This document shows, piece by piece, positions 16,973-25,288 of a stretch of DNA of 64,000 nt; positions within the stretch are counted from its first letter, which is position 1; each line of letters begins with the position of its first letter. Under the pieces are notes generated by a model. The model made no database searches. It was not told where the DNA came from and was given only the letters and a program-made list of their open reading frames with translations. Source of the DNA: a bacterium (GTDB lineage: Bacteria > Eisenbacteria > RBG-16-71-46 > CAIMUX01); contig JAUIHP010000003.1 in NCBI GenBank assembly GCA_030431975.1, forward strand, positions 186,001 to 250,000, read 5' to 3'. The translations under genes were made by a program, and so were the position numbers.

Positions 16973-18079
16973 ATGCTCAAGGAATATCACCCCATCAACA
17001 TCGTCATCGGCGACGACGGCTCCTGGGTCGTGGAAGGTATTCCCGAAGGTCGCCTCGGCGCCGAGAAGGTCTTTAAGTTTCTCCTTGGAGAGGTTCCAAC
17101 AGCGGGCAGCTTCAAGACCAATCCGCTCTGGGACTGGGTCTACTTCCCGGCCGGTTCACTGACCGACCGGCAAAGGGGCCGGGTCAAAGGCCTGGGCCCG
17201 GTTCGCAGTGAGGGCAGTTGGGTCATCAAGGTCCATGAAGCGCCGTCAGTCGATGTTCCCGGTGCCTATGCAGAGCGCATTACCGACTTTCTCAAGGACT
17301 CCTGGTTCGGTCGAATCGTCGCCGGAATCATTGGGCTGCTGCTGGTCGGAGGCATTGGTCTCTTCTGGCTGAACTCGCGTCAACCAGCCTTCGTCGACTC
17401 GGGACTTAGTGATGTGGTCGCGGCGAGCCAGGCGACGTACGTCGAACCGTCCTTCTCCGATCGGATGAGTACGCGGTTCACCGACGGCGCTCACTTCAAC
17501 GTTCCTTTTGTGGCCGGAGATGTCTTTCACCGAACCGGAGAGGGAGTGATCCTCGGGAACGGAACTACCGCCTATCTCATCCTGTCCGACGGAGTCGGCG
17601 ACATCGTAGCCAACGTCCTGCAGCAGCCGGGCGCGGCCCTTCGCTTCGACACGAGCCGATCCGAGGTCCGGCTGGAACAACCGAACGGCACGTGGAAGTC
17701 GGCCGCAATCCATCCATTGTCGATTGCGGATCCCCCAAGAGCCGAAGCGGGACAGGGCATTCGTTTTGACGACCCATCCACGTTCCAGGCGGGAGTCCGC
17801 TACGTGTTCGAAGGTGGGTTTGAGCGGAACGGTGACCAGTTCGTTCTCTTCAAGCTTCCTCAGAACCAACCGGCGTACCGAGTCGAGATCGAAGTCGTGG
17901 ATCCGCAGATTCGATCTCTTCTCGAGTACATCGCCTCACGCAACTTCGGGGCACAGGTTTATGCGGAGCTCGAGTCCCTGACGCCGAAGGACGCGCGAAT
18001 GGAGACTCGCGTTATCGGAAGAGTCGGCAGCGACATCGGGATCGGATTCGCCCGACACGTCTTCGTTCCGAAGTCCTAG
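16973..18079 (+). CDS. single-span membrane protein of unknown function
   Basis: 368 residues. The first 110 form a soluble, probably cytoplasmic domain (INIVIGDDGSWVVEGIPEG, WDWVYFPAGSLTDRQRGRV). A central membrane span (IVAGIIGLLLVGGIGLFWL) follows, then about 230 residues of beta-rich outside domain. There is no signal peptide and no family I recognise. GAGGAG lies nine bases before the ATG, making the start secure. It follows the GT-C/TPR gene by 128 bases on the same strand and is closed by a hairpin, so it may be its own unit. Confidence 0.7.
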   Translation: MLKEYHPINIVIGDDGSWVVEGIPEGRLGAEKVFKFLLGEVPTAGSFKTNPLWDWVYFPAGSLTDRQRGRVKGLGPVRSEGSWVIKVHEAPSVDVPGAYAERITDFLKDSWFGRIVAGIIGLLLVGGIGLFWLNSRQPAFVDSGLSDVVAASQATYVEPSFSDRMSTRFTDGAHFNVPFVAGDVFHRTGEGVILGNGTTAYLILSDGVGDIVANVLQQPGAALRFDTSRSEVRLEQPNGTWKSAAIHPLSIADPPRAEAGQGIRFDDPSTFQAGVRYVFEGGFERNGDQFVLFKLPQNQPAYRVEIEVVDPQIRSLLEYIASRNFGAQVYAELESLTPKDARMETRVIGRVGSDIGIGFARHVFVPKS

Positions 18080-18152
18080 CCTCGATTCGGTACAGTCCAC
18101 CCGCTCCCGACCGGTCCGGCGGGAGGCTGCTGCGATCAGTTTTTACCCAGAG

Positions 18153-18182
18153 CGACTCGTCCGGTCTTTGCCGGGCGAGTCG
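18153..18182 (+). terminator. terminator-like hairpin after 18079
   Basis: A 12-bp stem (CGACTCGTCCGG with its complement, one G-T pair) around a 6-base loop. No long T-run follows, so it may be a weak terminator or simply an RNA-stabilising hairpin. It lies just before an in-frame ATG at 18187, which argues against that codon as the miaE start. Confidence 0.5.
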
Positions 18183-18228
18183 TGCTATGTTTCGGCTCGA
18201 AACCGCCATCGAATCGGAAGGTAGGAAG

Positions 18229-18810
18229 ATGTTGCCCGAACTCGTCCTTCGACACGAAACACCCCGCGAATGGGTCGACGTTGTTCTCGGCGACTTGGAT
18301 TCTTTCCTCCTCGACCACGCGTCGAACGAAAGAAAGGCGTCTGCCACCGCCATGTCCATGCTTGCCCACTATCCGGATCGGCGCGAGTTGGTTCTCGAGA
18401 TGGTGGAGTTGGCTCGTGAGGAACTCGTCCACTTTCAGCAGATGTTGAACCTCCTCGACGGTCGGGGGCTCGTTCTGATGAAGGATGAGAAGGATCCATA
18501 TCTCAAGGAGCTTCGCAACCGGATGCGCAACGGCAGGGAAGAGTACTTTCTGGACCGTCTGCTTCTGGGCGGCATTGTCGAAGCGCGAGGCTGTGAACGA
18601 TTCGGGCTCATGGCTGGTGCGCTTCCCGAGGGAAGTCTGCAGGAGTTCTACGAGCAGATTGCCGAGTCCGAGGCCCGCCATCACGAACTCTTCGTACGTC
18701 TGGCCACGCTTTACTTTCCGACCGTAGCCGTCGAGAAGCGACTCAACGAGCTGCTCGACGACGAAGGAGAGATCCTGGCTCGCCTGCCTCACCGGGCAGC
18801 TCTCCACTAG
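18229..18810 (+). CDS. miaE: tRNA-(ms2io6A)-hydroxylase MiaE
   Basis: 193 residues, the normal MiaE length. MiaE hydroxylates the isopentenyl group of ms2i6A-37 in tRNAs using a di-iron centre and oxygen. The iron ligands are visible as the ferritin-like pairs ELAREELVHFQQM and ESEARHHELFVRL, plus Glu residues in SNERKASATAMSM and GGIVEARGCERFGLM. The N-terminus (TPREWVDVVLGDLDSFLLDHA) aligns with the family. The start at 18229 is preferred because GGAAGGTAGGAAG directly precedes it; the longer frame from 18187 has no ribosome site and begins right after a hairpin. The glycosyltransferase follows after 15 bases. No miaA or miaB is in the window. Confidence 0.9.
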   Translation: MLPELVLRHETPREWVDVVLGDLDSFLLDHASNERKASATAMSMLAHYPDRRELVLEMVELAREELVHFQQMLNLLDGRGLVLMKDEKDPYLKELRNRMRNGREEYFLDRLLLGGIVEARGCERFGLMAGALPEGSLQEFYEQIAESEARHHELFVRLATLYFPTVAVEKRLNELLDDEGEILARLPHRAALH

Positions 18811-18825
18811 AACGGGTTTCCAGGC

Positions 18826-20388
18826 GTGACGAAATCACGAACGGGCTCACATGCGCCGGCGGCGTCTCGACATCCCGGACACCCACGACATCCCGGACAC
18901 CCACGACACCCAGGGCATCCTCGAGCAAGGCACCCGCGAACCCCCAAGGCGATTGCCAAGTACCTGCGCGACATCGCCGTTCCCGATGTCGACGGGAGTT
19001 TCGGACACGTCGTCGTCATTCCTTCCTACGGCGAGGGCGAAACGGTCGTGGACTCCGTGCGGTCCGTGCCGGATGGTCCGTTGGGGCCGACGCTCAAGAT
19101 CGTGGTGCTCAATGCAAGAGCGGACGCGGAGCAACAGAAACACGACGACAACGAGGTGAGCCGGGAAGCTCTGCTGCGGCTGCGTGACCGTTCGGTCCTG
19201 ATCCTCGATCACGCATGCGAAGGGCGCTTTCTCCCAGCAGGGCAGGGAGTCGGTCTGGCCCGAAAGTTGGGCGCAGACGCGGCTTTGTCTTTGATCCACA
19301 GCGGGAGCATTGTGTCCTCCTGGATCTGTTCCACGGACGCCGATGCACGCTTACCCTCAGACTACTTCCACCGCTTGCCGGAACCCTTGGAACTGGCGTC
19401 GAGGACGGGTGCGACGAACACGGCGAGCACGGCGAGCACGGGGAGTGAGTGCAACACCGATGGCGCCGTGAGGGTTGCGTCTCGTGGAACCTTCCCTCGG
19501 CCGGCCGCGGCGCTCTTTCCCTTCTCCCACGAACCGGATCCTGATGATCCGATGGCTCATCAGGCGATCCTGTTGTACGAGTGCTTTCTTCGTTATCAGA
19601 GACTGTCTTTGGAAGCCGCCGGATCTCCCTACGCGTTTCACACCGTGGGGAGCACGATCGCGGTTACGGACCGTGCCTACGCCGAAGTGCGGGGCTTCCC
19701 GATGCGCACGGCCGGCGAAGACTTCTATTTCCTGAACAAGCTGGCCAAGATCGGATCTGTGCACGTTCTTGGCGGAGAGCCGATCCGGTTGCTGGGGCGG
19801 TGCTCGGACCGTGTTCCTTTCGGGACGGGACGGGCCATGCTCGCGTTTCGCCGCGAAGGTTGGGACCTGGACAGCTACCTTGTTCCCGCGCCGGAACCCT
19901 TCCGATATCTGCATGCTTGGCTCGCCTGCATGGATTCGATGATCCGGACGGGGGAATGGAGTCGCGACCACCTGGTTTCCGACCTGCAAAGTCGGGTCGA
20001 TTCGGTCTCAGATGCAGAAAGATTGCTGAGTGTTCTCGAGGAGTTACACGCGATCGACGAGATTCTGAAGTTTGCTTCTCTTGGCCTGTCGAAGCCGGAC
20101 CTGAGACGCCGAGTGCACGGATGGTTCGATGCGTTTCGAACGCTGAAGTTCCTGCACGGGTTGCGGGATGAGGACTATCCGGATCTTCCGTTTCGAGAAG
20201 TGTTCTCCGGGACAGAGTGGGGTGACGAACTGTCGGCGGAGCCACACGAACTCCATGGCCACAGAAGTCTCGAAAGTCTGCAGAGGCTGCTTGCTCGGCT
20301 GATACGTGCCGACGAGTGTTGTCGATCGGTTTATTCCGACGCGTGCGGCATTGAGTCCACCGCTTTCTCACACGGTAGTTCTTCGTGA
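18826..20388 (+). CDS. family 2-like glycosyltransferase with repeat-bearing N-terminus
   Basis: 520 residues. After a His/Pro/Gly/Arg-rich N-terminal repeat (HPGHPR units), a GT-A fold begins with HVVVIPSYGEGETVVDSVRSV. A DxD-like motif follows in SSWICSTDADARLPSDYF, and the acceptor-side segment RGFPMRTAGEDFYFLNKLAK has the GEDxxF pattern of the family. No transmembrane segment is seen. A second short repeat (TASTAS, DNA about 19417-19445) lies in a probable surface loop between the DAD motif and the acceptor segment. The GTG start has no convincing ribosome site; translation may be coupled to miaE, 15 bases upstream. Donor and acceptor are unknown. Confidence 0.8.
   Translation: MTKSRTGSHAPAASRHPGHPRHPGHPRHPGHPRARHPRTPKAIAKYLRDIAVPDVDGSFGHVVVIPSYGEGETVVDSVRSVPDGPLGPTLKIVVLNARADAEQQKHDDNEVSREALLRLRDRSVLILDHACEGRFLPAGQGVGLARKLGADAALSLIHSGSIVSSWICSTDADARLPSDYFHRLPEPLELASRTGATNTASTASTGSECNTDGAVRVASRGTFPRPAAALFPFSHEPDPDDPMAHQAILLYECFLRYQRLSLEAAGSPYAFHTVGSTIAVTDRAYAEVRGFPMRTAGEDFYFLNKLAKIGSVHVLGGEPIRLLGRCSDRVPFGTGRAMLAFRREGWDLDSYLVPAPEPFRYLHAWLACMDSMIRTGEWSRDHLVSDLQSRVDSVSDAERLLSVLEELHAIDEILKFASLGLSKPDLRRRVHGWFDAFRTLKFLHGLRDEDYPDLPFREVFSGTEWGDELSAEPHELHGHRSLESLQRLLARLIRADECCRSVYSDACGIESTAFSHGSSS
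18868..18921 (+). repeat. 18-bp tandem repeat, three units, in frame
   Basis: Three consecutive 18-base units (consensus cgacatcccggacaccca; the third is degenerate) encode HPGHPR three times in the N-terminus of the glycosyltransferase. The period is a multiple of three, so copy-number change would keep the frame. Confidence 0.85.
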
Positions 20389-20413
20389 ATCAAACCGGAC
20401 TCTAAAGACAAGC

Positions 20414-20464
20414 CTAGCGGGGTGCGGAAACACGCCCGAAAGGACATCTTCCGCAAAGTGCTAG
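20414..20464. terminator. weak bidirectional hairpin between convergent genes
   Basis: Nested arms CTAGC/GCTAG and TGCGGAA/TTCCGCA are separated by a symmetric 4x4 internal loop and enclose a 19-base loop, between the glycosyltransferase and slyX stops. There is no T-run, so this is a modest candidate. Confidence 0.4.
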
Positions 20465-20700
20465 TAGTGAGGCGGGGGAGGCTCTTCCGTTGCGGGCCGC
20501 GGCCCGTCCTTCTCGATCGCGTCCTGTCGCAGTCTCAGCGCTTCCAGCTCACGGCGGAGCCTCTCCGCGTCCTTGTTCTGACGAATGACGACATCGTTCA
20601 GTTCGCGGATGGTCTCACTACGCAGTTCGAGTTGGACTTCGAGTTCCGTGACGCGTGCTTCCAATCTCGATAACGTCTCTTGGGTCTCGTCCGCGCTCAC
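20461..20700 (-). CDS. slyX: SlyX family coiled-coil protein
   Basis: 79 residues, mostly one coiled coil (LSRLEARVTELEVQLELRSETIRELNDVVIRQ), ending with the proline-rich tail and terminal PPPPHY typical of SlyX. The function of SlyX is unknown; it is a small cytoplasmic protein found across bacteria. The start is a GTG whose last two bases begin the TGA of malQ (GTGA), with AAGGAAAG a few bases before it inside malQ, so it is made by coupling. The longer frame reaching 21084 is a shadow of malQ. Confidence 0.85.
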   Translation of the reverse strand: MSADETQETLSRLEARVTELEVQLELRSETIRELNDVVIRQNKDAERLRRELEALRLRQDAIEKDGPRPATEEPPPPHY

Positions 20701-22322
20701 TTGCTTTCCTTTCGACCTTGCGACGGATCGCGACCGTAGAGTTCGGTGAGCTCCCGGAGACGACGGGCGGAGGCGGACGTCAATTCCTTCGGCTGAAGTC
20801 GCCACGTCCAGTTTCCACGAGCGGTGCCGGGGCGGTTCATTCTTGCGGTTCCCCCGAGCCCCAGGACGTCCTGGACGGGAACGATCACCGAATCGGCCAC
20901 GGTGGCAAAGAGCGCTTGCATGATCGCGTCTGGAAGCTCGCGGTCCGCGCACTTCAGGTAGCGAGTCGCAAACTTGCGCTCGCGTTTGATGTCGGCGACG
21001 CGACGGCGCTCGGCGTCCGGTTTCGTTTGCCGGGCCCACTCGGTCGTGGTCTTGTTGTCGTGGGTCCCCGTGTAGGCGACGCATTGACGCGGCAGGTTGT
21101 GCGGCAGGTGGATGTTCTCCTGATCACCGTCAAAGGCACACTGAAGGACACGGACCCCGCGAAAACCGAGCGTGTCGCGCAGTTCGTGAACTTCGGGCGT
21201 CATGATGCCAAGGTCCTCGGCGATGAGCGGGACCGGTGTCCGGGCCTGAAAGAGTGCGTCGAAGAGTGCGCGTCCCGGCCCCGGTTTCCAGACGCCGCGG
21301 CGGGCCGTTTTCGACGTTGCGGGCACTTCCCAATAGCGATGAAAGCCGATGAAGTGATCGAGACGAACCGTGTCAAAGAGTTCGAGAGTTCGCGACATTC
21401 TGGCCGTCCACCACGCGAACCCTTCCTTGCGATGCTGGTCCCAATCGTAGGTTGGGTTGCCCCAACGCTGCCCGTTGCGGTTGAAGTAGTCCGGCGGAAC
21501 ACCGGCGACAGACCGTGGACGTCCTTGTCGGTTGAGGTCGAACAGATGCGGACGGCTCCAAACGTCACCGCTCTCGAGCGCGACATAGATCGGAACGTCC
21601 CCGATCAGCGAAACCCCGTTTTGCCGTGCATAGTCGCGGAGGCGGTTCCACTGCCGGTCGAGGACGTACTGTACGAAGACCTGGTACCGGAAGCGGCGAT
21701 CCTGCTCCTTCCGGGCCTCTCGTAGAGCCGACTTTCGGCGAAGCCGAAGCCCGGCGTCCCATTTCGTCCAGCTCTTGTTTCGGAAGAGGTCTTTCAGAGC
21801 AAAGAAGAGCGCGGCGTCATGCAACCAGTCTCCTTCTCGCTCGAGATACTCATCCATCCGCTGACGCCACTTGGGCAGGTCTTCCGCTCTCTCGAACGCG
21901 CGCCGCAGCCGCGGAAACTTGAAGCTGGCCGATGCCTTGAAGTCAACGGACCGGGGGAACGAACCCTTCGGAGGTGTCCAAAGGGATGGGGAATCCGAGG
22001 CGCCGGGCGTTCCGCGCCGGGCCGGCGTGGAGGCTCGAGTCATGGTTTCCGCACGGGTCAGGAGTCCGTCTTCCTGCAAGGAGTCCAACGAAACGAGCCA
22101 CGGACTGGTCGCGAAGGCGGAGCCGCCATCATAGGGAGAGAAGGAGCGTCCGGGAGGAACGACCGGCAACATCTGCCAAGCCGTCTGACTTGCACTGGCC
22201 AGATAATCGACGAATGAAAACGCCGACGGACCCAGATCCCCGATCCCGTGCGGACCGGGTAGTGATGTCGGGTGGAGGAGCAGCCCGGACCGGCGCTCCT
22301 CCAGCCAATGTTGTGTCTTCAT
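20697..22322 (-). CDS. malQ: 4-alpha-glucanotransferase (amylomaltase, GH77)
   Basis: 541 residues, in the normal range for GH77 enzymes. It disproportionates malto-oligosaccharides, moving glucan chains between 4-OH acceptors. Family landmarks are SGLLLHPTSLPGPHGIGDLG at the N-terminus, LIGDVPIYVALESGDVW, the nucleophile region VRLDHFIGFHRYW, the acid/base in IAEDLGIMTPEV and the third carboxylate in TGTHDNKTT. No signal peptide, so it is cytoplasmic. Coupled to slyX downstream. No glycogen phosphorylase or maltose transporter lies nearby in the window. Confidence 0.95.
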   Translation of the reverse strand: MKTQHWLEERRSGLLLHPTSLPGPHGIGDLGPSAFSFVDYLASASQTAWQMLPVVPPGRSFSPYDGGSAFATSPWLVSLDSLQEDGLLTRAETMTRASTPARRGTPGASDSPSLWTPPKGSFPRSVDFKASASFKFPRLRRAFERAEDLPKWRQRMDEYLEREGDWLHDAALFFALKDLFRNKSWTKWDAGLRLRRKSALREARKEQDRRFRYQVFVQYVLDRQWNRLRDYARQNGVSLIGDVPIYVALESGDVWSRPHLFDLNRQGRPRSVAGVPPDYFNRNGQRWGNPTYDWDQHRKEGFAWWTARMSRTLELFDTVRLDHFIGFHRYWEVPATSKTARRGVWKPGPGRALFDALFQARTPVPLIAEDLGIMTPEVHELRDTLGFRGVRVLQCAFDGDQENIHLPHNLPRQCVAYTGTHDNKTTTEWARQTKPDAERRRVADIKRERKFATRYLKCADRELPDAIMQALFATVADSVIVPVQDVLGLGGTARMNRPGTARGNWTWRLQPKELTSASARRLRELTELYGRDPSQGRKESK

Positions 22323-22382
22323 GCGAGCGGAGGTTATGCCTTGAGTCTCCGCTCTGCAACCGGCACTCCGCGCTCGAACTTG

Positions 22383-24950
22383 TCAGTTTCGAACGATGAC
22401 CTTCTGTGTTGCTTTCGCGTCTCCTGCCCGAAGGATGGCCAGATAGACGCCGTCGGAAAGGTCTTCCGGCGACCAGGAGACCATACGGACCAACCCGTCG
22501 CCTCGGCTGCCTTCGACCACAGTCGAGACCTTGCGACCGCTTACATCGAAGATGTCGAGGCGGGCCGGAGCCGTCGTCCGGGCGGCGAAACGAAACACGG
22601 TGCGGTCCCCAACCGGATTGGGGTAGGGAGGATCGAGCATCAAGTTTCTCGAAGCCGTTTCTCCGGTTTCGACCGAGGCAGGATCCAACGAGATGTCCGC
22701 CTCCCAGACGCCTCGGCCGTACGTGCCCGCGACGAGTTTCCTGGCCTCGCGACGAATCTCGAGGTCGGCCACGACGACGTTGGCCAAGCCGGCCCCGAAG
22801 GGGATCCAGTTGACTCCGCCGTTGGTCGACTTCCAGACACCCACGTCCGATCCGACATACCAGTCGTCCGGGAACTGCGGGTCGACGATGAAGGTGTTGG
22901 CCGGCTGATCGGGGAAGTCGCCCGTCACGTCCTCCCAGGTCAGGCCGAAGTCCGTCGTCCGCACGATGTGTGGGCCGCCGGTTCCGTAGCCGCCGAAGAC
23001 GACGAAGGCCGAGGACAGGTTGTGAGGATCGGCCTGGATCTTGATTTCGAGCCCGTTGGCGGGAAAGGTCAGCGACGGGTTCCAGCTCGCGCCGTCGTTC
23101 GTCGTGTACCAAACGCCTTCGCTGTTCGAAACCGTCCAGACGATATCCCCGTCGGACGGGTTCATCGAGATCCACCGCGCATCCTGCGTTCCGACCCGAC
23201 TCCAGCTCGTGCCGTTGGTCATGCGGTAGATGCCCTGGCTGCTTTCCGTGTAGAGATGGTTCGGGTCGTCCTGATCCATATCGACTGGGGTCAGCCAGGC
23301 CCCGCCGCCGCTGATGCCGCCCTGAATGCTGAACCAGCTTTGTCCGCCGTCCAGCGATTTGATGTGATTGCCTCCCTGCCACTCGGAGTAGACGACCTCG
23401 GAGTCGAACGGGTCGATGTTGCAGACGAATCCGTCGGCCACGAACGTGGATTGGAACCAGGTGTCTTCGTCGGCCCGACCCGGCATCCCGTTGTCCTGCG
23501 TGCCCCCCATGATGAAGAGCGGATCCGCCTGGGCCACGCCGATGTCGTAGAACTGGTAGGTGACGATCCCTTCGGTACGCCGGGTCCAGGTTGCGCCGTC
23601 ATCGGTGGAGCGCCACGGGCCCCCGTCGGTGGTCAACCAGAGCGTGCTGTTGGATCCCGGTTCGTACGCGATACCGTGGTTGTCCCAGTGGGGAGCGATG
23701 CCGTCGCCGAACGGAATGGCGCCGTTGAGATCGTTGAGACTGGTGCCTCCATCGTCCGAGACGTAGAGCACGTTTCCACCGGCGACCAGTCGGTCCGCAT
23801 CGTTCGGGTCGGCAATCAGGACGTTGTTGTACCAGCCTTGTCCGCCGGCCATGTTCACGCTGGTGTTTCGAGCCTCCCAGGTCTGGCCGCCGTCGGTACT
23901 GCGGTAGAGACCGAGGGTGGACCAACCGCTGGTTCGAATGTAGTGGGCGTAGATGTAGTCGGGATTGTCGGGTGTGACGGCGATCTTTGTCTTTGCGATC
24001 TGCGTTCCGTTGGGTTGTCCGCTTCCGGCCCGGACGAAGGTCAGCCCGTCGTCCTCGGATACCCAGACGCCGGCATCGCCGGGAAAGTTGAAGAAGGGAT
24101 CCCGCCCTTTGACCACGTAGACGCGGCTCGAGCTTCCCGGCTGCCACTTCACATCAAAGAAGTTTCCACCGGACAAGACCTGGGTCCAGGTTTCTCCTTC
24201 GTCGGTGGAACGCCACAGACCGTCGTTGGCGCCGGCCAGAATCGTTTGCGTGCTGGGATTGTCTTCAATGACGTTGAATCCATGGTTGGACGGAATGTTG
24301 TAGGAGAGCGATGTTGACTGCCAGCTCGCGCCGGCGTCCGTCGACTTCAGTAGTCCGTTTCCGAAGATGCCCTTTCCCGAGGTGACGAAGCCGACGCCCG
24401 TGCCTTCCCCGGTTCCCATGAGGACGACGTCGCTGTTCCAGCCCAGGACGCAGACCGCTCCCACGGCGAGGGTGGGAAGATCGTCCGTGCTCGTCGACCA
24501 CGTGTCTCCACCGTCCGTCGACTTCCACAGCCCGCCGGAAGCGGAACCGACATAGACGATGTTGGCGTCGTTCGGATCGAAGTCGACCGTCAGGCATCGG
24601 CCGGAATACTCGGTGGGCCCGATATTGAACCAGCCGGGATCTCCGCGTTCGGCGGACAAAGGGGCGCGTTCCTTCGCAATCTGAAACGCCTCCAGACGAA
24701 GCTGGCCGGCGGAGGTGCCGGCCGGGGTGGGGCGGCTCTCCTCCAGCCATTTCGCACGGTTGAAAGGCTTCCACCCGCTGCTTTTGGTCGTCTTGAGATC
24801 CGGGTTCGCTTCGAACCAGGCTTCCATTCGGTCCAGACCGAGTTTGCCTTCGAGGTCCGGCTCCTCGGCGTACGACAGGGATGGGTGAAAGGTGGCTCCA
24901 CAAAGGAGAAGGCAGGCGGCAGCGCCCAGGGTTCGGGTGGTATGAGTCAT
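22383..24950 (-). CDS. secreted BNR/sortilin-like beta-propeller protein with C-terminal sorting domain
   Basis: 855 residues with a signal peptide (TRTLGAAACLLLCGATFHPSLSYA). It contains at least ten BNR/Asp-box repeats of the VPS10/sialidase type, seen as SxDxGxTW motifs: KSTDGGDTW, KSTDAGASW, RSTDEGETW, RSTDGGQTW, RSTDDGATW, KSLDGGQSW and TNDGASW. These build one or two large propellers. The last 85 residues form a FlgD-like sorting domain (ARLDIFDVSGRKVSTVVEG, LSDGVYLAILRAG). Sialidase catalytic residues are not obvious, so a binding or scaffold role is more likely than hydrolysis. The ATG at 24950 was chosen for its signal peptide; the 29 upstream codons are not protein-like. Confidence 0.85.
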   Translation of the reverse strand: MTHTTRTLGAAACLLLCGATFHPSLSYAEEPDLEGKLGLDRMEAWFEANPDLKTTKSSGWKPFNRAKWLEESRPTPAGTSAGQLRLEAFQIAKERAPLSAERGDPGWFNIGPTEYSGRCLTVDFDPNDANIVYVGSASGGLWKSTDGGDTWSTSTDDLPTLAVGAVCVLGWNSDVVLMGTGEGTGVGFVTSGKGIFGNGLLKSTDAGASWQSTSLSYNIPSNHGFNVIEDNPSTQTILAGANDGLWRSTDEGETWTQVLSGGNFFDVKWQPGSSSRVYVVKGRDPFFNFPGDAGVWVSEDDGLTFVRAGSGQPNGTQIAKTKIAVTPDNPDYIYAHYIRTSGWSTLGLYRSTDGGQTWEARNTSVNMAGGQGWYNNVLIADPNDADRLVAGGNVLYVSDDGGTSLNDLNGAIPFGDGIAPHWDNHGIAYEPGSNSTLWLTTDGGPWRSTDDGATWTRRTEGIVTYQFYDIGVAQADPLFIMGGTQDNGMPGRADEDTWFQSTFVADGFVCNIDPFDSEVVYSEWQGGNHIKSLDGGQSWFSIQGGISGGGAWLTPVDMDQDDPNHLYTESSQGIYRMTNGTSWSRVGTQDARWISMNPSDGDIVWTVSNSEGVWYTTNDGASWNPSLTFPANGLEIKIQADPHNLSSAFVVFGGYGTGGPHIVRTTDFGLTWEDVTGDFPDQPANTFIVDPQFPDDWYVGSDVGVWKSTNGGVNWIPFGAGLANVVVADLEIRREARKLVAGTYGRGVWEADISLDPASVETGETASRNLMLDPPYPNPVGDRTVFRFAARTTAPARLDIFDVSGRKVSTVVEGSRGDGLVRMVSWSPEDLSDGVYLAILRAGDAKATQKVIVRN

Positions 24951-25288
24951 GGTCGGAGTGGCCTTACATCGGTTGTGGAAGAGAACGACCCTGCCGCGGA
25001 TCGATCCTCCGATCTGGAACGACGAGAACGAGCCCACCTGATTCCCTACGCAAGTCTAGCCTCTCGGTTGCTGATGAAGCCCATGGAACGAGGGTTTTCG
25101 GACGACTCACGTCCGGCAGGTTCGGCTTCAAAGGGCGAGGTTGGCGGCGAACGGACGTACGCAGTGAAGAAAAGGCACTCCGCACCCTTCAGGGATGGGG
25201 GTTATGCGCCGAAGTACGACGGTAGGTACGTAGACCCATCCTCTGCTTGGCCGCGAGGGGCACGTTCCGCTTGTAGGGGGTAATCCGC
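24951..25288. other. 338-base divergent intergenic region
   Basis: This region holds the promoters of the BNR protein (leftward) and the hybrid histidine kinase (rightward). The only structure I noticed is a 10-bp palindrome GGATCGATCC at 24998-25007. No convincing -35/-10 pair, no RNA gene and no short coding frame with a ribosome site were seen. Confidence 0.5.

Noticed and set aside
18187-18228. Earlier ATG as the start of miaE
   Set aside because: It follows a hairpin directly and has no ribosome site; the ATG at 18229 has a strong one and fits the family length.
22272-24317. 681-codon open frame on the plus strand
   Set aside because: It lies antisense to the BNR-repeat protein, whose repeats are clear; the frame is open only because of high GC and the regular Asp-box codons.
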